Source of the DNA: Bacteroidia bacterium | GTDB lineage: Bacteria; Bacteroidota; Bacteroidia; Bacteroidales; Paludibacteraceae | Direction of reading: 5' to 3' | Length of the DNA: 64,000 bases | NCBI GenBank assembly: GCA_009929375.1 | Contig: SAAO01000004.1 | Coordinates: 62,001 to 126,000 of the forward strand | Part shown: positions 42,609-52,131 of the stretch, piece by piece | Layout: each line of letters starts with the position of its first letter | How positions within the stretch are numbered: the first letter of the stretch is position 1 | Position numbers and translations under genes: made by a program | The notes under the pieces: model-generated | Told to the model about the DNA's origin: nothing | Database searches by the model: none | Seen by the model: only the letters and a program-made list of their open reading frames with translations

Positions 42609-45600
42609 ATGATTCAGTTTTTCCGAACTCCCGCCCAACATGTCTATGCAGTGCATACTGCCGGCAATTTGTCGAACGATGATGTCCGAAAGTTAGAATG
42701 GCTTTTCAGCGAAGCAAAGTTAGTACCTCAGCCCACAGTTGAAGGAAACTTTGTCGGCCCGCGCCGCGAAATGATTACTCCCTGGAGTACAAATGCCGTT
42801 GAAATAACTCAAAATATGGGTATCAGCGGCATTCTTCGTATTGAAGAGTTCAGGTTGTTGCCGCATACACCTTCGGTGCAGGGCACATTGGAGTATGATC
42901 CTATGCTCGAGCGTATTTACACAAATCTGAATCAGGATATTTTTACGATTGACAAACAGCCCGAGCCAATTCTGTATATCGACGATATTGCCGCATACAA
43001 CGAAAAGGAAGGACTTGCACTTAGCAGCGATGAAATTGCATATCTCAACGAAGTGAGTACAAAAGTAGGTCGCAAACTCACCGATAGCGAGGTATTTGGT
43101 TTTTCGCAGGTAAACTCAGAGCATTGTCGTCACAAAATATTCAACGGACAATATATTATTGATGGAGAAGAAAAAGAACTTTCACTTTTCAAACTCATCA
43201 AAAAAACTTCGGAAGAAAATCCTAATGCGCTTGTTTCGGCTTATAAGGACAATGTGGCTTTCAATGCCGGACCAAAAATTGAACAATTTGCACCTGCCAG
43301 TGGCGATAAACCTGACTTTTTCCAGACAAAGGAAATTGATTCAGTTATCTCGCTGAAGGCTGAAACGCATAACTTCCCCACAACAGTAGAACCTTTCAAT
43401 GGTGCAGCTACCGGAACCGGAGGCGAAATCCGCGACCGTCTGGGTGGAGGTAAAGCCAGTTTGCCAATTGCTGGAACAGCTGTGTATATGACTTCTTATG
43501 CCCGCAACGACAACAACCGTCAGTGGGAAAATAATATTGCGCCACGCAAATGGTTGTATCAAACACCTGAACAAATTCTGATCAAAGCTTCGAACGGAGC
43601 TTCTGATTTCGGAAACAAATTCGGTCAGCCACTTATCTGCGGTTCGTTGCTTACCTTCGAACATCAGGAAAACGACAAGAAATTCGGTTACGATAAAGTG
43701 ATTATGCTTGCCGGAGGTGTGGGATTCGGAACTGTACGCGACGCTTTGAAAGGTAATGTGGAAGCCGGTGAAAAAGTGGTGGTAATGGGTGGCGACAACT
43801 ACCGCATTGGTATGGGTGGTGCTGCTGTATCATCGGTTCAAACCGGAGAATACGAAAATGCGATTGAACTTAATGCAGTACAGCGCGCTAATCCTGAAAT
43901 GCAGAAAAGGGTAGCGAATGTTATCAGAACGCTTGCCGAATCTGACGAAAATCCGATTGTTTCTATTCACGACCACGGTGCAGGCGGACACCTCAACTGT
44001 TTGTCGGAACTGGTGGAAACAACAGGTGGAAAAATTGATATGTCGAAACTGCCTGTGGGTGACCCTACTTTAAGTGCGAAGGAAATTGTGGGTAACGAAA
44101 GTCAGGAGCGTATGGGACTCGTGATTTCGGAAAAAGATGTGGAAAAAGTGAATCGAATTGCCGAACGCGAACGTGCTCCGTTTTATGTGGTGGGTGAAAC
44201 TACCGGTGATATGAGATTGACTTTTGAAATGCCGCTGCCCCCTAACCCCCTGAAGGGGGAACAACAGGGTATGCAAACGGCGTATCCATCTATATATTCC
44301 CGATTAAAAGAATTGTCTGTAAGAAACAGACATAATCCAACTCCGGCAGAAGAATTTCTTTGGGAACAATTGAAAGGAAAAAATCTTGAAAATTTTAAAT
44401 TCAGGAGACAACATATTATTGGTGATTGTATAGCTGATTTTGTGTGTTTGCAAAACAAATTAGTAATTGAAGTTGATGGAGGGTATCACAACGACCCTGA
44501 AGTAGTTGAATACGACAAATTAAGAACTCAACTTTTTGAAGAATATGGATTCAAAGTAATTCGCTTTACAAACGAAGAAGTATTAGGAAAAATTGAGAAT
44601 GTTCTTGATTCAATAAAACTTGAGTTGCGCTCGGATAACTCCCCCTTTAGGGGGTTGGGGGGCAGCTATCCTATTGATTTAGCTTTAGAAGATATGTTCG
44701 GTAAACCACCCCGTATGGTTATTACCGATAATAGTATCGGGGAACATTATGCAGCTCCCGAAATTTCGGAAGAAAAACTGCAATCGTATATCGAAAATGT
44801 ATTGCAGGTGGAATCAGTGGCTTGTAAAGACTGGTTGACGAATAAAGTAGACCGTTCGGTAACTGGTAAAATTGCCCGTCAGCAATGTGCGGGCGAAATT
44901 CAGTTGCCATTGAACGACCTCGGAGTAGTGGCTCTTGATTATCGCGGAACAAGCGGTATTGCTACTTCTATCGGACATGCGCCACTGGTAGCCATGGCAG
45001 ATTCTGAAGCCGGTTCGGTAATGGCTATTGCCGAAGCTCTGACCAATATTGTATGGGCACCACTTAAAGACGGACTCGATAGTGTGTCGCTGAGTGCTAA
45101 CTGGATGTGGCCGTGTAAAAATCCGGGTGAAGATGCCCGCCTGTACAAAGCTGTGGAAGCTTGTTCGGATTTTGCCTGTTCATTGGGTATCAATATCCCG
45201 ACAGGAAAGGATTCGCTCTCGATGACTCAGAAATATGGCAACGACAAAGTGTTTTCGCCCGGAACTGTAATTATTTCGGCAGGTGCTGAGGTGTCGGATG
45301 TGAAGAAAGTAGTTTCGCCTGTGTTGCAAAACGACGAAAAAACGACTATTTATTATATAGATTTCTCTTTCGATAAACATAAACTGGGTGGCTCGGTACT
45401 GGCTCAAACGCTGAATAAAATTGGCGATGAAGTGCCAACCGTACAAGATGCTGAGTACTTCAAAGCTGCTTTCGATAGCATTCAGGAAATGATTGCTCAG
45501 AATCTGATTCTGGCCGGTCATGATATTTCCGAAGGAGGTATGATTACTGCATTGCTCGAAATGTGTTTTGCCAATTCGAAAGGAGGTTTGAATGTAAACC

Positions 45601-46733
45601 TCGATTATATTGCCGAAAACTCACTCGTAACCATGCTTTTTGCCGAAAATCCGGGTGTGCTTATTCAGGTGAAAGACCGTAAACCGGTTGAGAAAATCCT
45701 GAACGACAACGGAATTGGTTTTGCGCGCATTGCTACACCGATTGCTGAACGTCGTTTGGATATTACACGCAAAAAAGAATCATATTCCTTCTCAATCAAC
45801 GACCTGCGCGATCTGTGGTTCAAAACTTCATACCTGCTCGATCGTAAACAAAGCGGTGAGGTTTGTGCACAACAACGTTTTACAAATTATAAAAACCAAC
45901 CACTCGAATTTGCATTCAACAGTTCGTTCAAAGGTAAATTCTCGCAGTTTGGTATTTCTCCTGATCGTAAGCAGAGCGGTGTGAAAGCTGCGATTATTCG
46001 CGAAAAAGGAACAAACGGTGAGCGTGAAATGGCTTATGCACTTTATCTGGCCGGATTCGATGTGAAGGATGTGCATATGACCGACCTTGCAACCGGACGC
46101 GAAACGCTCGAAGATGTGAACATGATTGTATTCTGCGGTGGTTTCTCCAACTCGGATGTGCTTGGTTCTGCCAAAGGTTGGGCCGGAGGTTTCCTTTTCA
46201 ACGAAAAAGCAAAACTGGCGCTGGATAATTTCTACAAACGCAACGATACATTAAGTCTCGGAATTTGCAATGGTTGTCAGTTGATGGTCGAACTGGGTGT
46301 GCTTACCCCTGATCAAGATGTGAAACCACGCATGTTGCACAACGATTCACATAAATTCGAATCTCAGTTTGTGGGTCTTACTATTCCTGAAAATAATTCA
46401 GTGATGCTTGGTTCGCTCAGCGGAAGTAAACTTGGTGTCTGGGTAGCTCATGGCGAAGGAAAGTTCAATCTGCCAAAAGCTGAAAATGAGTACAACATCA
46501 TTGCTAAATATACACATGCCGATTATCCGGCTAATCCAAATGGCTCCGACTATAATACTGCAGGTATCTGCTCGGCCGATGGACGACACCTGGCCATGAT
46601 GCCACACCCTGAGCGTGCCATTTTCCCGTGGCAGTGTGCTCATTATCCTGTTAATCGTAAAAATAACGATCAGGTTACCCCGTGGATCGAAGCATTTGTA
46701 AATGCCAGAGTCTGGGTTGAGAAAAATAAATAA
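42609..46733 (+). CDS. purL: Phosphoribosylformylglycinamidine synthase interrupted in frame by a DUF559 insertion
   Basis: 1374 residues. FGAM synthase uses glutamine and ATP to convert FGAR to FGAM in purine synthesis. All large-type PurL parts are present: N-terminal PurS-like domain (about 1-150), first synthetase half ('FGFSQVNSEHCRHKIFNG', 'LKAETHNFPTTVEPFNGAAT'), second half (from 'PIDLALEDMFGKPPRM'), and a glutaminase domain with Cys1220 in 'LGICNGCQLM' and His in 'MMPHPERA'. Residues about 542-686 are foreign: a complete DUF559 nuclease-like domain between 27-nt inverted repeats. Removing them leaves about 1230 residues, the normal length. The frame stays open through both arms ('PLPPNPLKGE' and 'NSPFRGLGGS'). 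The site is a loop just before a conserved segment, so the enzyme may still fold. No intein splicing motifs are seen. Confidence 0.95.
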   Translation: MIQFFRTPAQHVYAVHTAGNLSNDDVRKLEWLFSEAKLVPQPTVEGNFVGPRREMITPWSTNAVEITQNMGISGILRIEEFRLLPHTPSVQGTLEYDPMLERIYTNLNQDIFTIDKQPEPILYIDDIAAYNEKEGLALSSDEIAYLNEVSTKVGRKLTDSEVFGFSQVNSEHCRHKIFNGQYIIDGEEKELSLFKLIKKTSEENPNALVSAYKDNVAFNAGPKIEQFAPASGDKPDFFQTKEIDSVISLKAETHNFPTTVEPFNGAATGTGGEIRDRLGGGKASLPIAGTAVYMTSYARNDNNRQWENNIAPRKWLYQTPEQILIKASNGASDFGNKFGQPLICGSLLTFEHQENDKKFGYDKVIMLAGGVGFGTVRDALKGNVEAGEKVVVMGGDNYRIGMGGAAVSSVQTGEYENAIELNAVQRANPEMQKRVANVIRTLAESDENPIVSIHDHGAGGHLNCLSELVETTGGKIDMSKLPVGDPTLSAKEIVGNESQERMGLVISEKDVEKVNRIAERERAPFYVVGETTGDMRLTFEMPLPPNPLKGEQQGMQTAYPSIYSRLKELSVRNRHNPTPAEEFLWEQLKGKNLENFKFRRQHIIGDCIADFVCLQNKLVIEVDGGYHNDPEVVEYDKLRTQLFEEYGFKVIRFTNEEVLGKIENVLDSIKLELRSDNSPFRGLGGSYPIDLALEDMFGKPPRMVITDNSIGEHYAAPEISEEKLQSYIENVLQVESVACKDWLTNKVDRSVTGKIARQQCAGEIQLPLNDLGVVALDYRGTSGIATSIGHAPLVAMADSEAGSVMAIAEALTNIVWAPLKDGLDSVSLSANWMWPCKNPGEDARLYKAVEACSDFACSLGINIPTGKDSLSMTQKYGNDKVFSPGTVIISAGAEVSDVKKVVSPVLQNDEKTTIYYIDFSFDKHKLGGSVLAQTLNKIGDEVPTVQDAEYFKAAFDSIQEMIAQNLILAGHDISEGGMITALLEMCFANSKGGLNVNLDYIAENSLVTMLFAENPGVLIQVKDRKPVEKILNDNGIGFARIATPIAERRLDITRKKESYSFSINDLRDLWFKTSYLLDRKQSGEVCAQQRFTNYKNQPLEFAFNSSFKGKFSQFGISPDRKQSGVKAAIIREKGTNGEREMAYALYLAGFDVKDVHMTDLATGRETLEDVNMIVFCGGFSNSDVLGSAKGWAGGFLFNEKAKLALDNFYKRNDTLSLGICNGCQLMVELGVLTPDQDVKPRMLHNDSHKFESQFVGLTIPENNSVMLGSLSGSKLGVWVAHGEGKFNLPKAENEYNIIAKYTHADYPANPNGSDYNTAGICSADGRHLAMMPHPERAIFPWQCAHYPVNRKNNDQVTPWIEAFVNARVWVEKNK
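44234..44666 (+). mobile_element. DUF559-encoding palindromic element inserted in purL
   Basis: Inverted ends 44234-44260 ('accccctgaaggggga' at the inner side) and 44640-44666 ('tccccctttagggggttg' at the inner side) agree at 25 of 27 positions after reverse complementing. Between them an open frame, in frame with purL, encodes a DUF559 domain of the Vsr/PD-(D/E)xK type: 'NPTPAEEFLWEQLKGK', 'KFRRQHIIGDCIADFVC' and 'LVIEVDGGYHND', then 'EEYGFKVIRFTNEEVL'. The Asp of 'ADF' and the Glu-x-Asp of 'IEVDG' fit the metal-binding core, so the nuclease looks intact. The DUF559 part could be made as part of the fusion or from an internal ATG at 44271. No clear target duplication is visible. Confidence 0.9.
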
Positions 46734-46758
46734 GAATGCCCCTTTAATGAGGAATAAG

Positions 46759-46789
46759 AAAAGGCTTCACAGAAATGTGAAGCCTTTTT
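46759..46789 (+). terminator. Terminator of purL
   Basis: 'aaggcttcac' pairs with 'gtgaagcctt' around agaaat, with A before and T5 after. Confidence 0.92.
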
Positions 46790-46821
46790 GTTGTGTAGAA
46801 ACTCTCGCCTTAGACTTATCA

Positions 46822-46886
46822 AACTCTTCGTTGAGATTTGTCAAAATCACGGTTGAGATTTTTAAAATCTCAACCGTGATTTTAGA
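46822..46886. repeat. AAATCTCAAC-family repeats, inverted and direct
   Basis: Two 'gttgagattt' units about 25 nt apart, then one 'aaatctcaac', giving the palindrome 'cacggttgagatttttaaaa' plus its complement. It is the same motif as the array at 23021-23115. It sits between the terminators of purL and the POT transporter gene. Confidence 0.75.
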
Positions 46887-46947
46887 ATGTCATTACAGTG
46901 AGTTTTTTTACGTTTTTATTATTCCGGAATTGTAGTACCACATAAAG

Positions 46948-46985
46948 AAAAGCGCAGATATCAGCAATTGATATCTGCGCTTTTT
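46948..46985. terminator. Terminator of the POT transporter gene
   Basis: 'aaaagcgcagatatca' pairs with 'tgatatctgcgctttt' around gcaat. The stem is long and symmetric with A/T runs on both sides, so it can serve both strands. Confidence 0.93.
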
Positions 46986-47004
46986 CAATAAAATTATAAG
47001 CTAA

Positions 47005-48567
47005 TTATTTTGCTACTCTTTCGAGCCATTTTACCATGCTTAACATTACGAGCATTGAGAGTCCTGTAGCTATTACGAATACCAACCAACATGCCCAGAT
47101 TGGAACACTGGTATAAAGCAATCCTCCAATGAAAAGTATTGAGTTTCCAATGGCAGTTGCAGCGAGCCAGCTACCCTGCATTAATCCCTGAAGATGTGGG
47201 GGTGCTACTTTTGATACAAATGATAAACCAAGCGGAGATATAAATAATTCGGCTACAGTTAGAATAAAATAAAGAATAATCATAATCCAGGGCGTAACAC
47301 GCATCGCATCTAATTGCGTTGCACTCATTCCCGAAAGGGCTTCTTTTGCTGGTAATGCGAACGAGAATATCATCAGGAAAACATAAGCCAAAGCTGCAAT
47401 TCCCATCCCAATAGCGATCTTCATTGGAGTTGAAGGTTCTTTTTTTCTTTTCTTAAGAGAACCAAAGACCCACATAATGAGCGGAGTAAGTAATACTACA
47501 AAAATTGGATTTACACTTTGAAATATCTCTGCTCCTTTGATACTTGTAAAGCCAAGGTCGATGTTTATAACTTCCAGATTTACATAATCGCGGGCAAAAT
47601 ATGTCAGGGAATATCCGTTTTGATGGAATGAGAGCCAGAAGAAAATCACCACACCAAATACAGCAAACAAAGCATAAACACGTTGTTTGATTTCCTGAAC
47701 ACTCATTTGAATCTCTTCTTTTGATATGTTTGAAGAGGCATTCTTTTGATTTACTACTTTCTTAGCAGGATCAGGAAATTTGTTTTTGTTTACAATATAA
47801 ATTACAAGTGAGATAAGCATGGCAATAATTGCAGCAGCAAATGCATACTGAAATCCACGATTGAATACCTCAAGATAGCTATTTGAAAAAGCAGTAAGAT
47901 CAGTTACAGTAGAACCATCCAACATTGCTTTGTTAGCATATTCTGTCAAACGGCTTAGCGATTCGGTAGGCATGGCTGTACCCTCAGCTATGTATTGATG
48001 ACATAGTTCCGGTAATGAGCCGTTATAATCAAAATTATTTGTCTTTAACCACCAGTTTCTTACACCAATAGCAATAAATGGCGCGAACATTGCACCAATA
48101 TTGATAAACATATAAAAAATCTGGAAACCTGAATCTCTTCTATCTGAATACTTTGGGTCATCGTACATTTGTCCCACCAATGCCTGGAGATTTCCTTTAA
48201 ATAATCCATTACCAAATGAAATAACCATGAGACCACCTATAGTGATAGCCAGATAAAGACCCATGCTTGGTACCGGAGTAGGCGTAGGAATTGCAATAAT
48301 CAGATAACCAATAGCCATTAATATAATACCTATCAGAATTGTGCCTTTGTAATTCTTGGTTTTGTCTGCGATTAACCCGCCAACCAAAGCCAGCAAATAT
48401 ATTGATGCATAAAAGGCGGAGTAAATGTAGCCTGTTGTAGTTTCGGACAATCCGAACTTAGATGAAATGAACAGCGTTAGAATTGCCATCATTATGTAAA
48501 ACCCGAAACGTTCGCCCATATTGGCAAGTGCTGCAGCTAACAAACCTTTAGGATGATTTTTGAACAT
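47005..48567 (-). CDS. POT family proton-coupled oligopeptide transporter
   Basis: 520 residues, 12 or more membrane helices. The POT signature 'NMGERFGFYIMMAILTLFIS' (E-R-F-x-Y motif of helix 1) and the second signature 'GFQIFYMFINIGAMFAPFIA' are both clear. It imports di- and tripeptides with protons across the inner membrane. The chain is longer than the minimal family because of a cytoplasmic loop around 200-235 and 280-300. It is a single gene with its own promoter at 48620-48650 and a strong terminator. Confidence 0.93.
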   Translation of the reverse strand: MFKNHPKGLLAAALANMGERFGFYIMMAILTLFISSKFGLSETTTGYIYSAFYASIYLLALVGGLIADKTKNYKGTILIGIILMAIGYLIIAIPTPTPVPSMGLYLAITIGGLMVISFGNGLFKGNLQALVGQMYDDPKYSDRRDSGFQIFYMFINIGAMFAPFIAIGVRNWWLKTNNFDYNGSLPELCHQYIAEGTAMPTESLSRLTEYANKAMLDGSTVTDLTAFSNSYLEVFNRGFQYAFAAAIIAMLISLVIYIVNKNKFPDPAKKVVNQKNASSNISKEEIQMSVQEIKQRVYALFAVFGVVIFFWLSFHQNGYSLTYFARDYVNLEVINIDLGFTSIKGAEIFQSVNPIFVVLLTPLIMWVFGSLKKRKKEPSTPMKIAIGMGIAALAYVFLMIFSFALPAKEALSGMSATQLDAMRVTPWIMIILYFILTVAELFISPLGLSFVSKVAPPHLQGLMQGSWLAATAIGNSILFIGGLLYTSVPIWACWLVFVIATGLSMLVMLSMVKWLERVAK

Positions 48568-48619
48568 AAAATTGTTGTGTTTTGACTGTTGTTTTTAAAT
48601 TATTTATTTTTTGCAGTCG

Positions 48620-48650
48620 CAAATATACTAAAAATCGTTTGAAAAAGCAA
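48620..48650 (-). promoter_or_regulatory. Promoter of the POT transporter gene
   Basis: On the - strand TATATTTG (48627-48620) is preceded at 20 nt by TTG (48650-48648), a full Bacteroidota promoter, 53 nt before the start codon. Confidence 0.65.
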
Positions 48651-48669
48651 TAATTATACATTCACAAAC

Positions 48670-51639
48670 TTAAATGTCCGGTTTCATTATTACACCTACA
48701 TTTTTACGTCCATCTACTTTTATAGTAATTGGTTTTTCAAAACGTACATGACGGATATATTGCGATTCGTAAAGGGCTTCGCGGGTGTTCAGAAACTCTG
48801 TGTCGTAACTTCCATCACCACGGAAAGGGTTGATCGTGAAATAAGCCACGCCCAGTGAAGTGAGATTCTGGAAAAAATGCGTACCCTGACTCGGGTCGAT
48901 GCGGTATTGCTCCAATCCGGATTCCACAATGACACGCGCCATGCTTATCTGAGGCCATTTTACAGGTATACCGAGCCAGTGATCGCTTGAGCCCCAACGA
49001 CCCGGACCTACCAACACATAATGACGGTTTTCGGCCTGCATCTGTTTGTTTATTTTTTCCAGATCATAAGCAATCAACTGGTTTTTGGCAGAATTGAAAG
49101 CTTCAGGACGAACATAAATTACATCGAAAACATCGTTGGTAATGCCATGTCCCAAAGCACTTTTACTACTAATAATTGTGTTCGCTATATCAATTGCCCC
49201 AATATCTTCGTGAATAATTTCCTTGCTATCCACAATAGGACGAATCTGCAGAAGATAGAATACATGCTGTTTCTTTGGCGAATAATCCAGATTTACGGCA
49301 AATTCAATTTCAATGGCACGACCCATCTCGTTTTGAGCAGTGTGCAAAATTTCTTTCAGGATAGCGGCAAGCGGAAATACATCGTGTTTCAGGATATTGG
49401 CAAACGTAATGACTTTCCTGCCTTCGTACAGACCATCCTCAATGGTTCCGTTCTGATAATCGTAAGTTGAAGCTATATATTTGAGTGTTCCATCGGGCAT
49501 AGCGTCCTGTACGCGCACTTTCAGCAGGTTGAAACCATCGTCGACCTGAGGAACAAAGCAGTTCTGACAAAGGTCGAGTGCGTTGAACCATGTTTGTGTT
49601 TCACGAAGCGCAAATTCCAGTGTGCTTGTTTGTAATGCGTTGTGCGGATATGCAGGCGAAAAGCGTAAGGTCATTCCGCCATCCACAATATATTTCCCTA
49701 GTCCGAGCGCAATATTCGCAATGCCGTCTTCAGGCTGTTCAGAGCCGATAGGGTAATAGTTCAGCGAACGCGCAACACCCGAAAATGATGGATAATAACG
49801 AGTTCCGTAAGCATTTCCACAAATTTCCTGAAGCACAATGGCCATCTTCTCCTCGTCGATTACATTTTTTGTAGCCGTCATATACGCCTTGCTGTCCTGA
49901 TAAAATACCGAAGCATAAACAGCTTTCACTGCTTCGGTAATCATAACGAGCATGTGGGTCTTACTTTTTGGGTCGAAAGGCACCATGTAAGTTGAGTAGA
50001 TTCCGGCAAATGGCTGATAATGAGAATCTTCAAGAAGACTTGACGAGCGGACTGCAATCGGAGCAGTAATAGAGCCCAGAAACGCATAGAGGTCCGCAAT
50101 CAGTTTTTGCGGAAGTCTGGCTTTCAGAAAATATGAGAGAATTTCTTCGTCGCTCAGATCTGATAGTGCGATGGGATAAAGCTTGTTCAGCTCCATGAAT
50201 TCCGTGAAAATATCGGTACACAACACTACTGTGCGTGGTATGGTGATTTGAGCGTTCTCGAATTGTTCAAACTTTTCATTTCGTTTTATCATGGCATCGA
50301 TAAATGCCAGTCCTCGACCTTTTCCACCCATCGAACCATCACCGATACGTGCAAAATTTGAGTATTGGTCAAATCTGTCGCGTTGAAAAACGGCCACGAC
50401 TCCACGGTTTTTAATTTTACGGTAATTTACAATGGCATCGAAAATAATCTCGCGTACCTTCAGCAAATCAGTCTGATTGTAATCGGGTACCCTGATGTTT
50501 TTAAGAAATTCGGCCAGCGGAAACATAGCGCGTGAATACAACCAGCGAGAAATATTATTGCGCGAAACATGATAATATAATGCTACATCGCTGATTTTAA
50601 ATATAGTGTCCTGGAGTCCGCGCAGGTTTTTTATCCGCGCTTCTTCCTCTCCGGTATCAGGATTCAGAAAAATGAAGTCGCCAAAACCAAAATTATTGGT
50701 GATGATTTCGCGAAGTTCGAGATTGAAGGTTTTCGAATGTTTGTGAATAAACGCTGCTTTTACGATATCGGCTCCCTGTTTATTCGCTTCTTCGGTAGAC
50801 TGCACCACCAGCGGGATAAGAGGGTCGTTACTACGGATATATTTACAAAGATCGATACCAGCCTGTCGGTTTTTAAGCCCTTCCTGCGAAAAACTTACGT
50901 CGGTAATGACACCGAGCATATTTTTTTTGAATTTCTGATAAATAGCAGTGGCTTCTTCGAAATTACGGGCCAGCAGAATTTTCGGACGGCCACGCATACG
51001 AAGCATTTGTTCGTGCTCATTCAGTGCCTCTGTCATAAACGAGTGTGATTGCATAAACACGAATTTGTAAAGCTGCGGCACTATCGATGAGTAAAAGCGT
51101 ATGGAATCTTCGACGAATAAGATTACCTGTACCCCAACGGATTGTACATCCTCTTCCACATTCATTTTATCCTCAATCAGTTTGATAATGGCCAGCAGAA
51201 TGTCAGCGTTGCCCAACCAACTGAACACATAGTCGATAGCGCTGAGGTCTTCGTTGGCAATACGGCTCGAAACCGAACGTGAAAAAGGCGTCAAAACCAC
51301 AATGGGTATATCCTGAAACTGTTTTTTTACCCCCTTGGCCCATTCGAAAGGATTAATGCTATCGCCACTGGGCATTGAAATAATAAGTTCGAACGAACGT
51401 TCTCTGAGCAATGCATTGGCCTCTTCCTCGCTCGAAACCAGAGTGAATCGAGGTGCATAACGCAGGTTAAGGGCTGTATATTCGTTGAAAATCTGTTCGT
51501 CGATGCGACCGTCTTCCTCAAGTACAAATACATCGTATTTACTGGCAAAAAGCAATACATTGTATATGCGATGGCGCATCAGGTTGGCAAAAGTAGTGTC
51601 TTTGAAATATAATTTCTTTAAACTCGAAGTATTCATCAT
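48670..51639 (-). CDS. Receiver-like / PEP-pyruvate dikinase ATP-grasp fusion protein
   Basis: 989 residues. Two receiver-like domains come first. Domain 1 (about 25-160) has no phosphoacceptor ('ELIISMPSGD' where Asp is expected). Domain 2 (about 170-320) keeps an acidic 'VEDS' pair and Asp247 in 'LGVITDVSF'. After a linker comes a pyruvate-phosphate-dikinase-type nucleotide-binding domain (about 425-810; 'GDGSMGGKGRGLAFIDAM', 'APIAVRSSSLLEDSHYQPFA', 'YLLQIRPIV'), then a ~180-residue tail with 'LVGPGRWGSSDHWLGIPVKW'. The phosphohistidine and PEP-binding domains of real PEP synthase are absent, so it cannot carry out that reaction alone. It may be a phosphorylation-controlled kinase or phosphotransferase of unknown target. 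Confidence 0.8.
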   Translation of the reverse strand: MMNTSSLKKLYFKDTTFANLMRHRIYNVLLFASKYDVFVLEEDGRIDEQIFNEYTALNLRYAPRFTLVSSEEEANALLRERSFELIISMPSGDSINPFEWAKGVKKQFQDIPIVVLTPFSRSVSSRIANEDLSAIDYVFSWLGNADILLAIIKLIEDKMNVEEDVQSVGVQVILFVEDSIRFYSSIVPQLYKFVFMQSHSFMTEALNEHEQMLRMRGRPKILLARNFEEATAIYQKFKKNMLGVITDVSFSQEGLKNRQAGIDLCKYIRSNDPLIPLVVQSTEEANKQGADIVKAAFIHKHSKTFNLELREIITNNFGFGDFIFLNPDTGEEEARIKNLRGLQDTIFKISDVALYYHVSRNNISRWLYSRAMFPLAEFLKNIRVPDYNQTDLLKVREIIFDAIVNYRKIKNRGVVAVFQRDRFDQYSNFARIGDGSMGGKGRGLAFIDAMIKRNEKFEQFENAQITIPRTVVLCTDIFTEFMELNKLYPIALSDLSDEEILSYFLKARLPQKLIADLYAFLGSITAPIAVRSSSLLEDSHYQPFAGIYSTYMVPFDPKSKTHMLVMITEAVKAVYASVFYQDSKAYMTATKNVIDEEKMAIVLQEICGNAYGTRYYPSFSGVARSLNYYPIGSEQPEDGIANIALGLGKYIVDGGMTLRFSPAYPHNALQTSTLEFALRETQTWFNALDLCQNCFVPQVDDGFNLLKVRVQDAMPDGTLKYIASTYDYQNGTIEDGLYEGRKVITFANILKHDVFPLAAILKEILHTAQNEMGRAIEIEFAVNLDYSPKKQHVFYLLQIRPIVDSKEIIHEDIGAIDIANTIISSKSALGHGITNDVFDVIYVRPEAFNSAKNQLIAYDLEKINKQMQAENRHYVLVGPGRWGSSDHWLGIPVKWPQISMARVIVESGLEQYRIDPSQGTHFFQNLTSLGVAYFTINPFRGDGSYDTEFLNTREALYESQYIRHVRFEKPITIKVDGRKNVGVIMKPDI

Positions 51640-52131
51640 TTTTAGTTAGTATTGAGCAGAATACTGCATTCAGGATATTTTTTTCCATGAATGGGATTCG
51701 TTTTGCGACTGTAAATATATTTCTAAAAATCCGAAACTCAAACGAAAAAAAGTATTTTTCAGAAACATGTAAAATAGTTGCTCAAATGTTTGATTTTACC
51801 AAATAAATAAATTAAAATTGCATTGTAATCGAAATGAAAGCAAAAGTTCGTTGATGCTCTGAAAATCAGTCTTATTTTTACATTAAAACGTCTTATATAA
51901 AAGTATTTTCTGACAAAATGATATATTGCATCACTATTCTCAGGTAAGAAACTCATTTTTGCTTACAATTTGACAGGTATTATACCGGATTCTTTACTTT
52001 AAAAATAATATCGTGTGAAATGGCTTTCATAGCTGTTTTATTCGGCCTTAAAACTAAAAATAATACGTATGAAACGAGTCATGTTTTGACGGGACGAGTT
52101 CCATATGACATTTAAAATTAATTATTTTCAT
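51640..52131. other. 492-nt divergent intergenic region
   Basis: This region lies between the receiver/ATP-grasp gene (- strand) and gdhA (+ strand). It is AT-rich. I see no open frame of note, no clear TAnnTTTG promoter at a good distance from gdhA, and no repeat family member. Confidence 0.5.

Noticed and set aside
44234-44666. Intein in PurL
   Set aside because: No N-terminal Cys/Ser splice block and no C-terminal His-Asn motif. The inserted domain is DUF559 flanked by inverted DNA repeats, not a Hint fold.
48670-51639. Phosphoenolpyruvate synthase or pyruvate phosphate dikinase
   Set aside because: Only the nucleotide-binding domain is present. The phosphohistidine and PEP-binding domains are absent.
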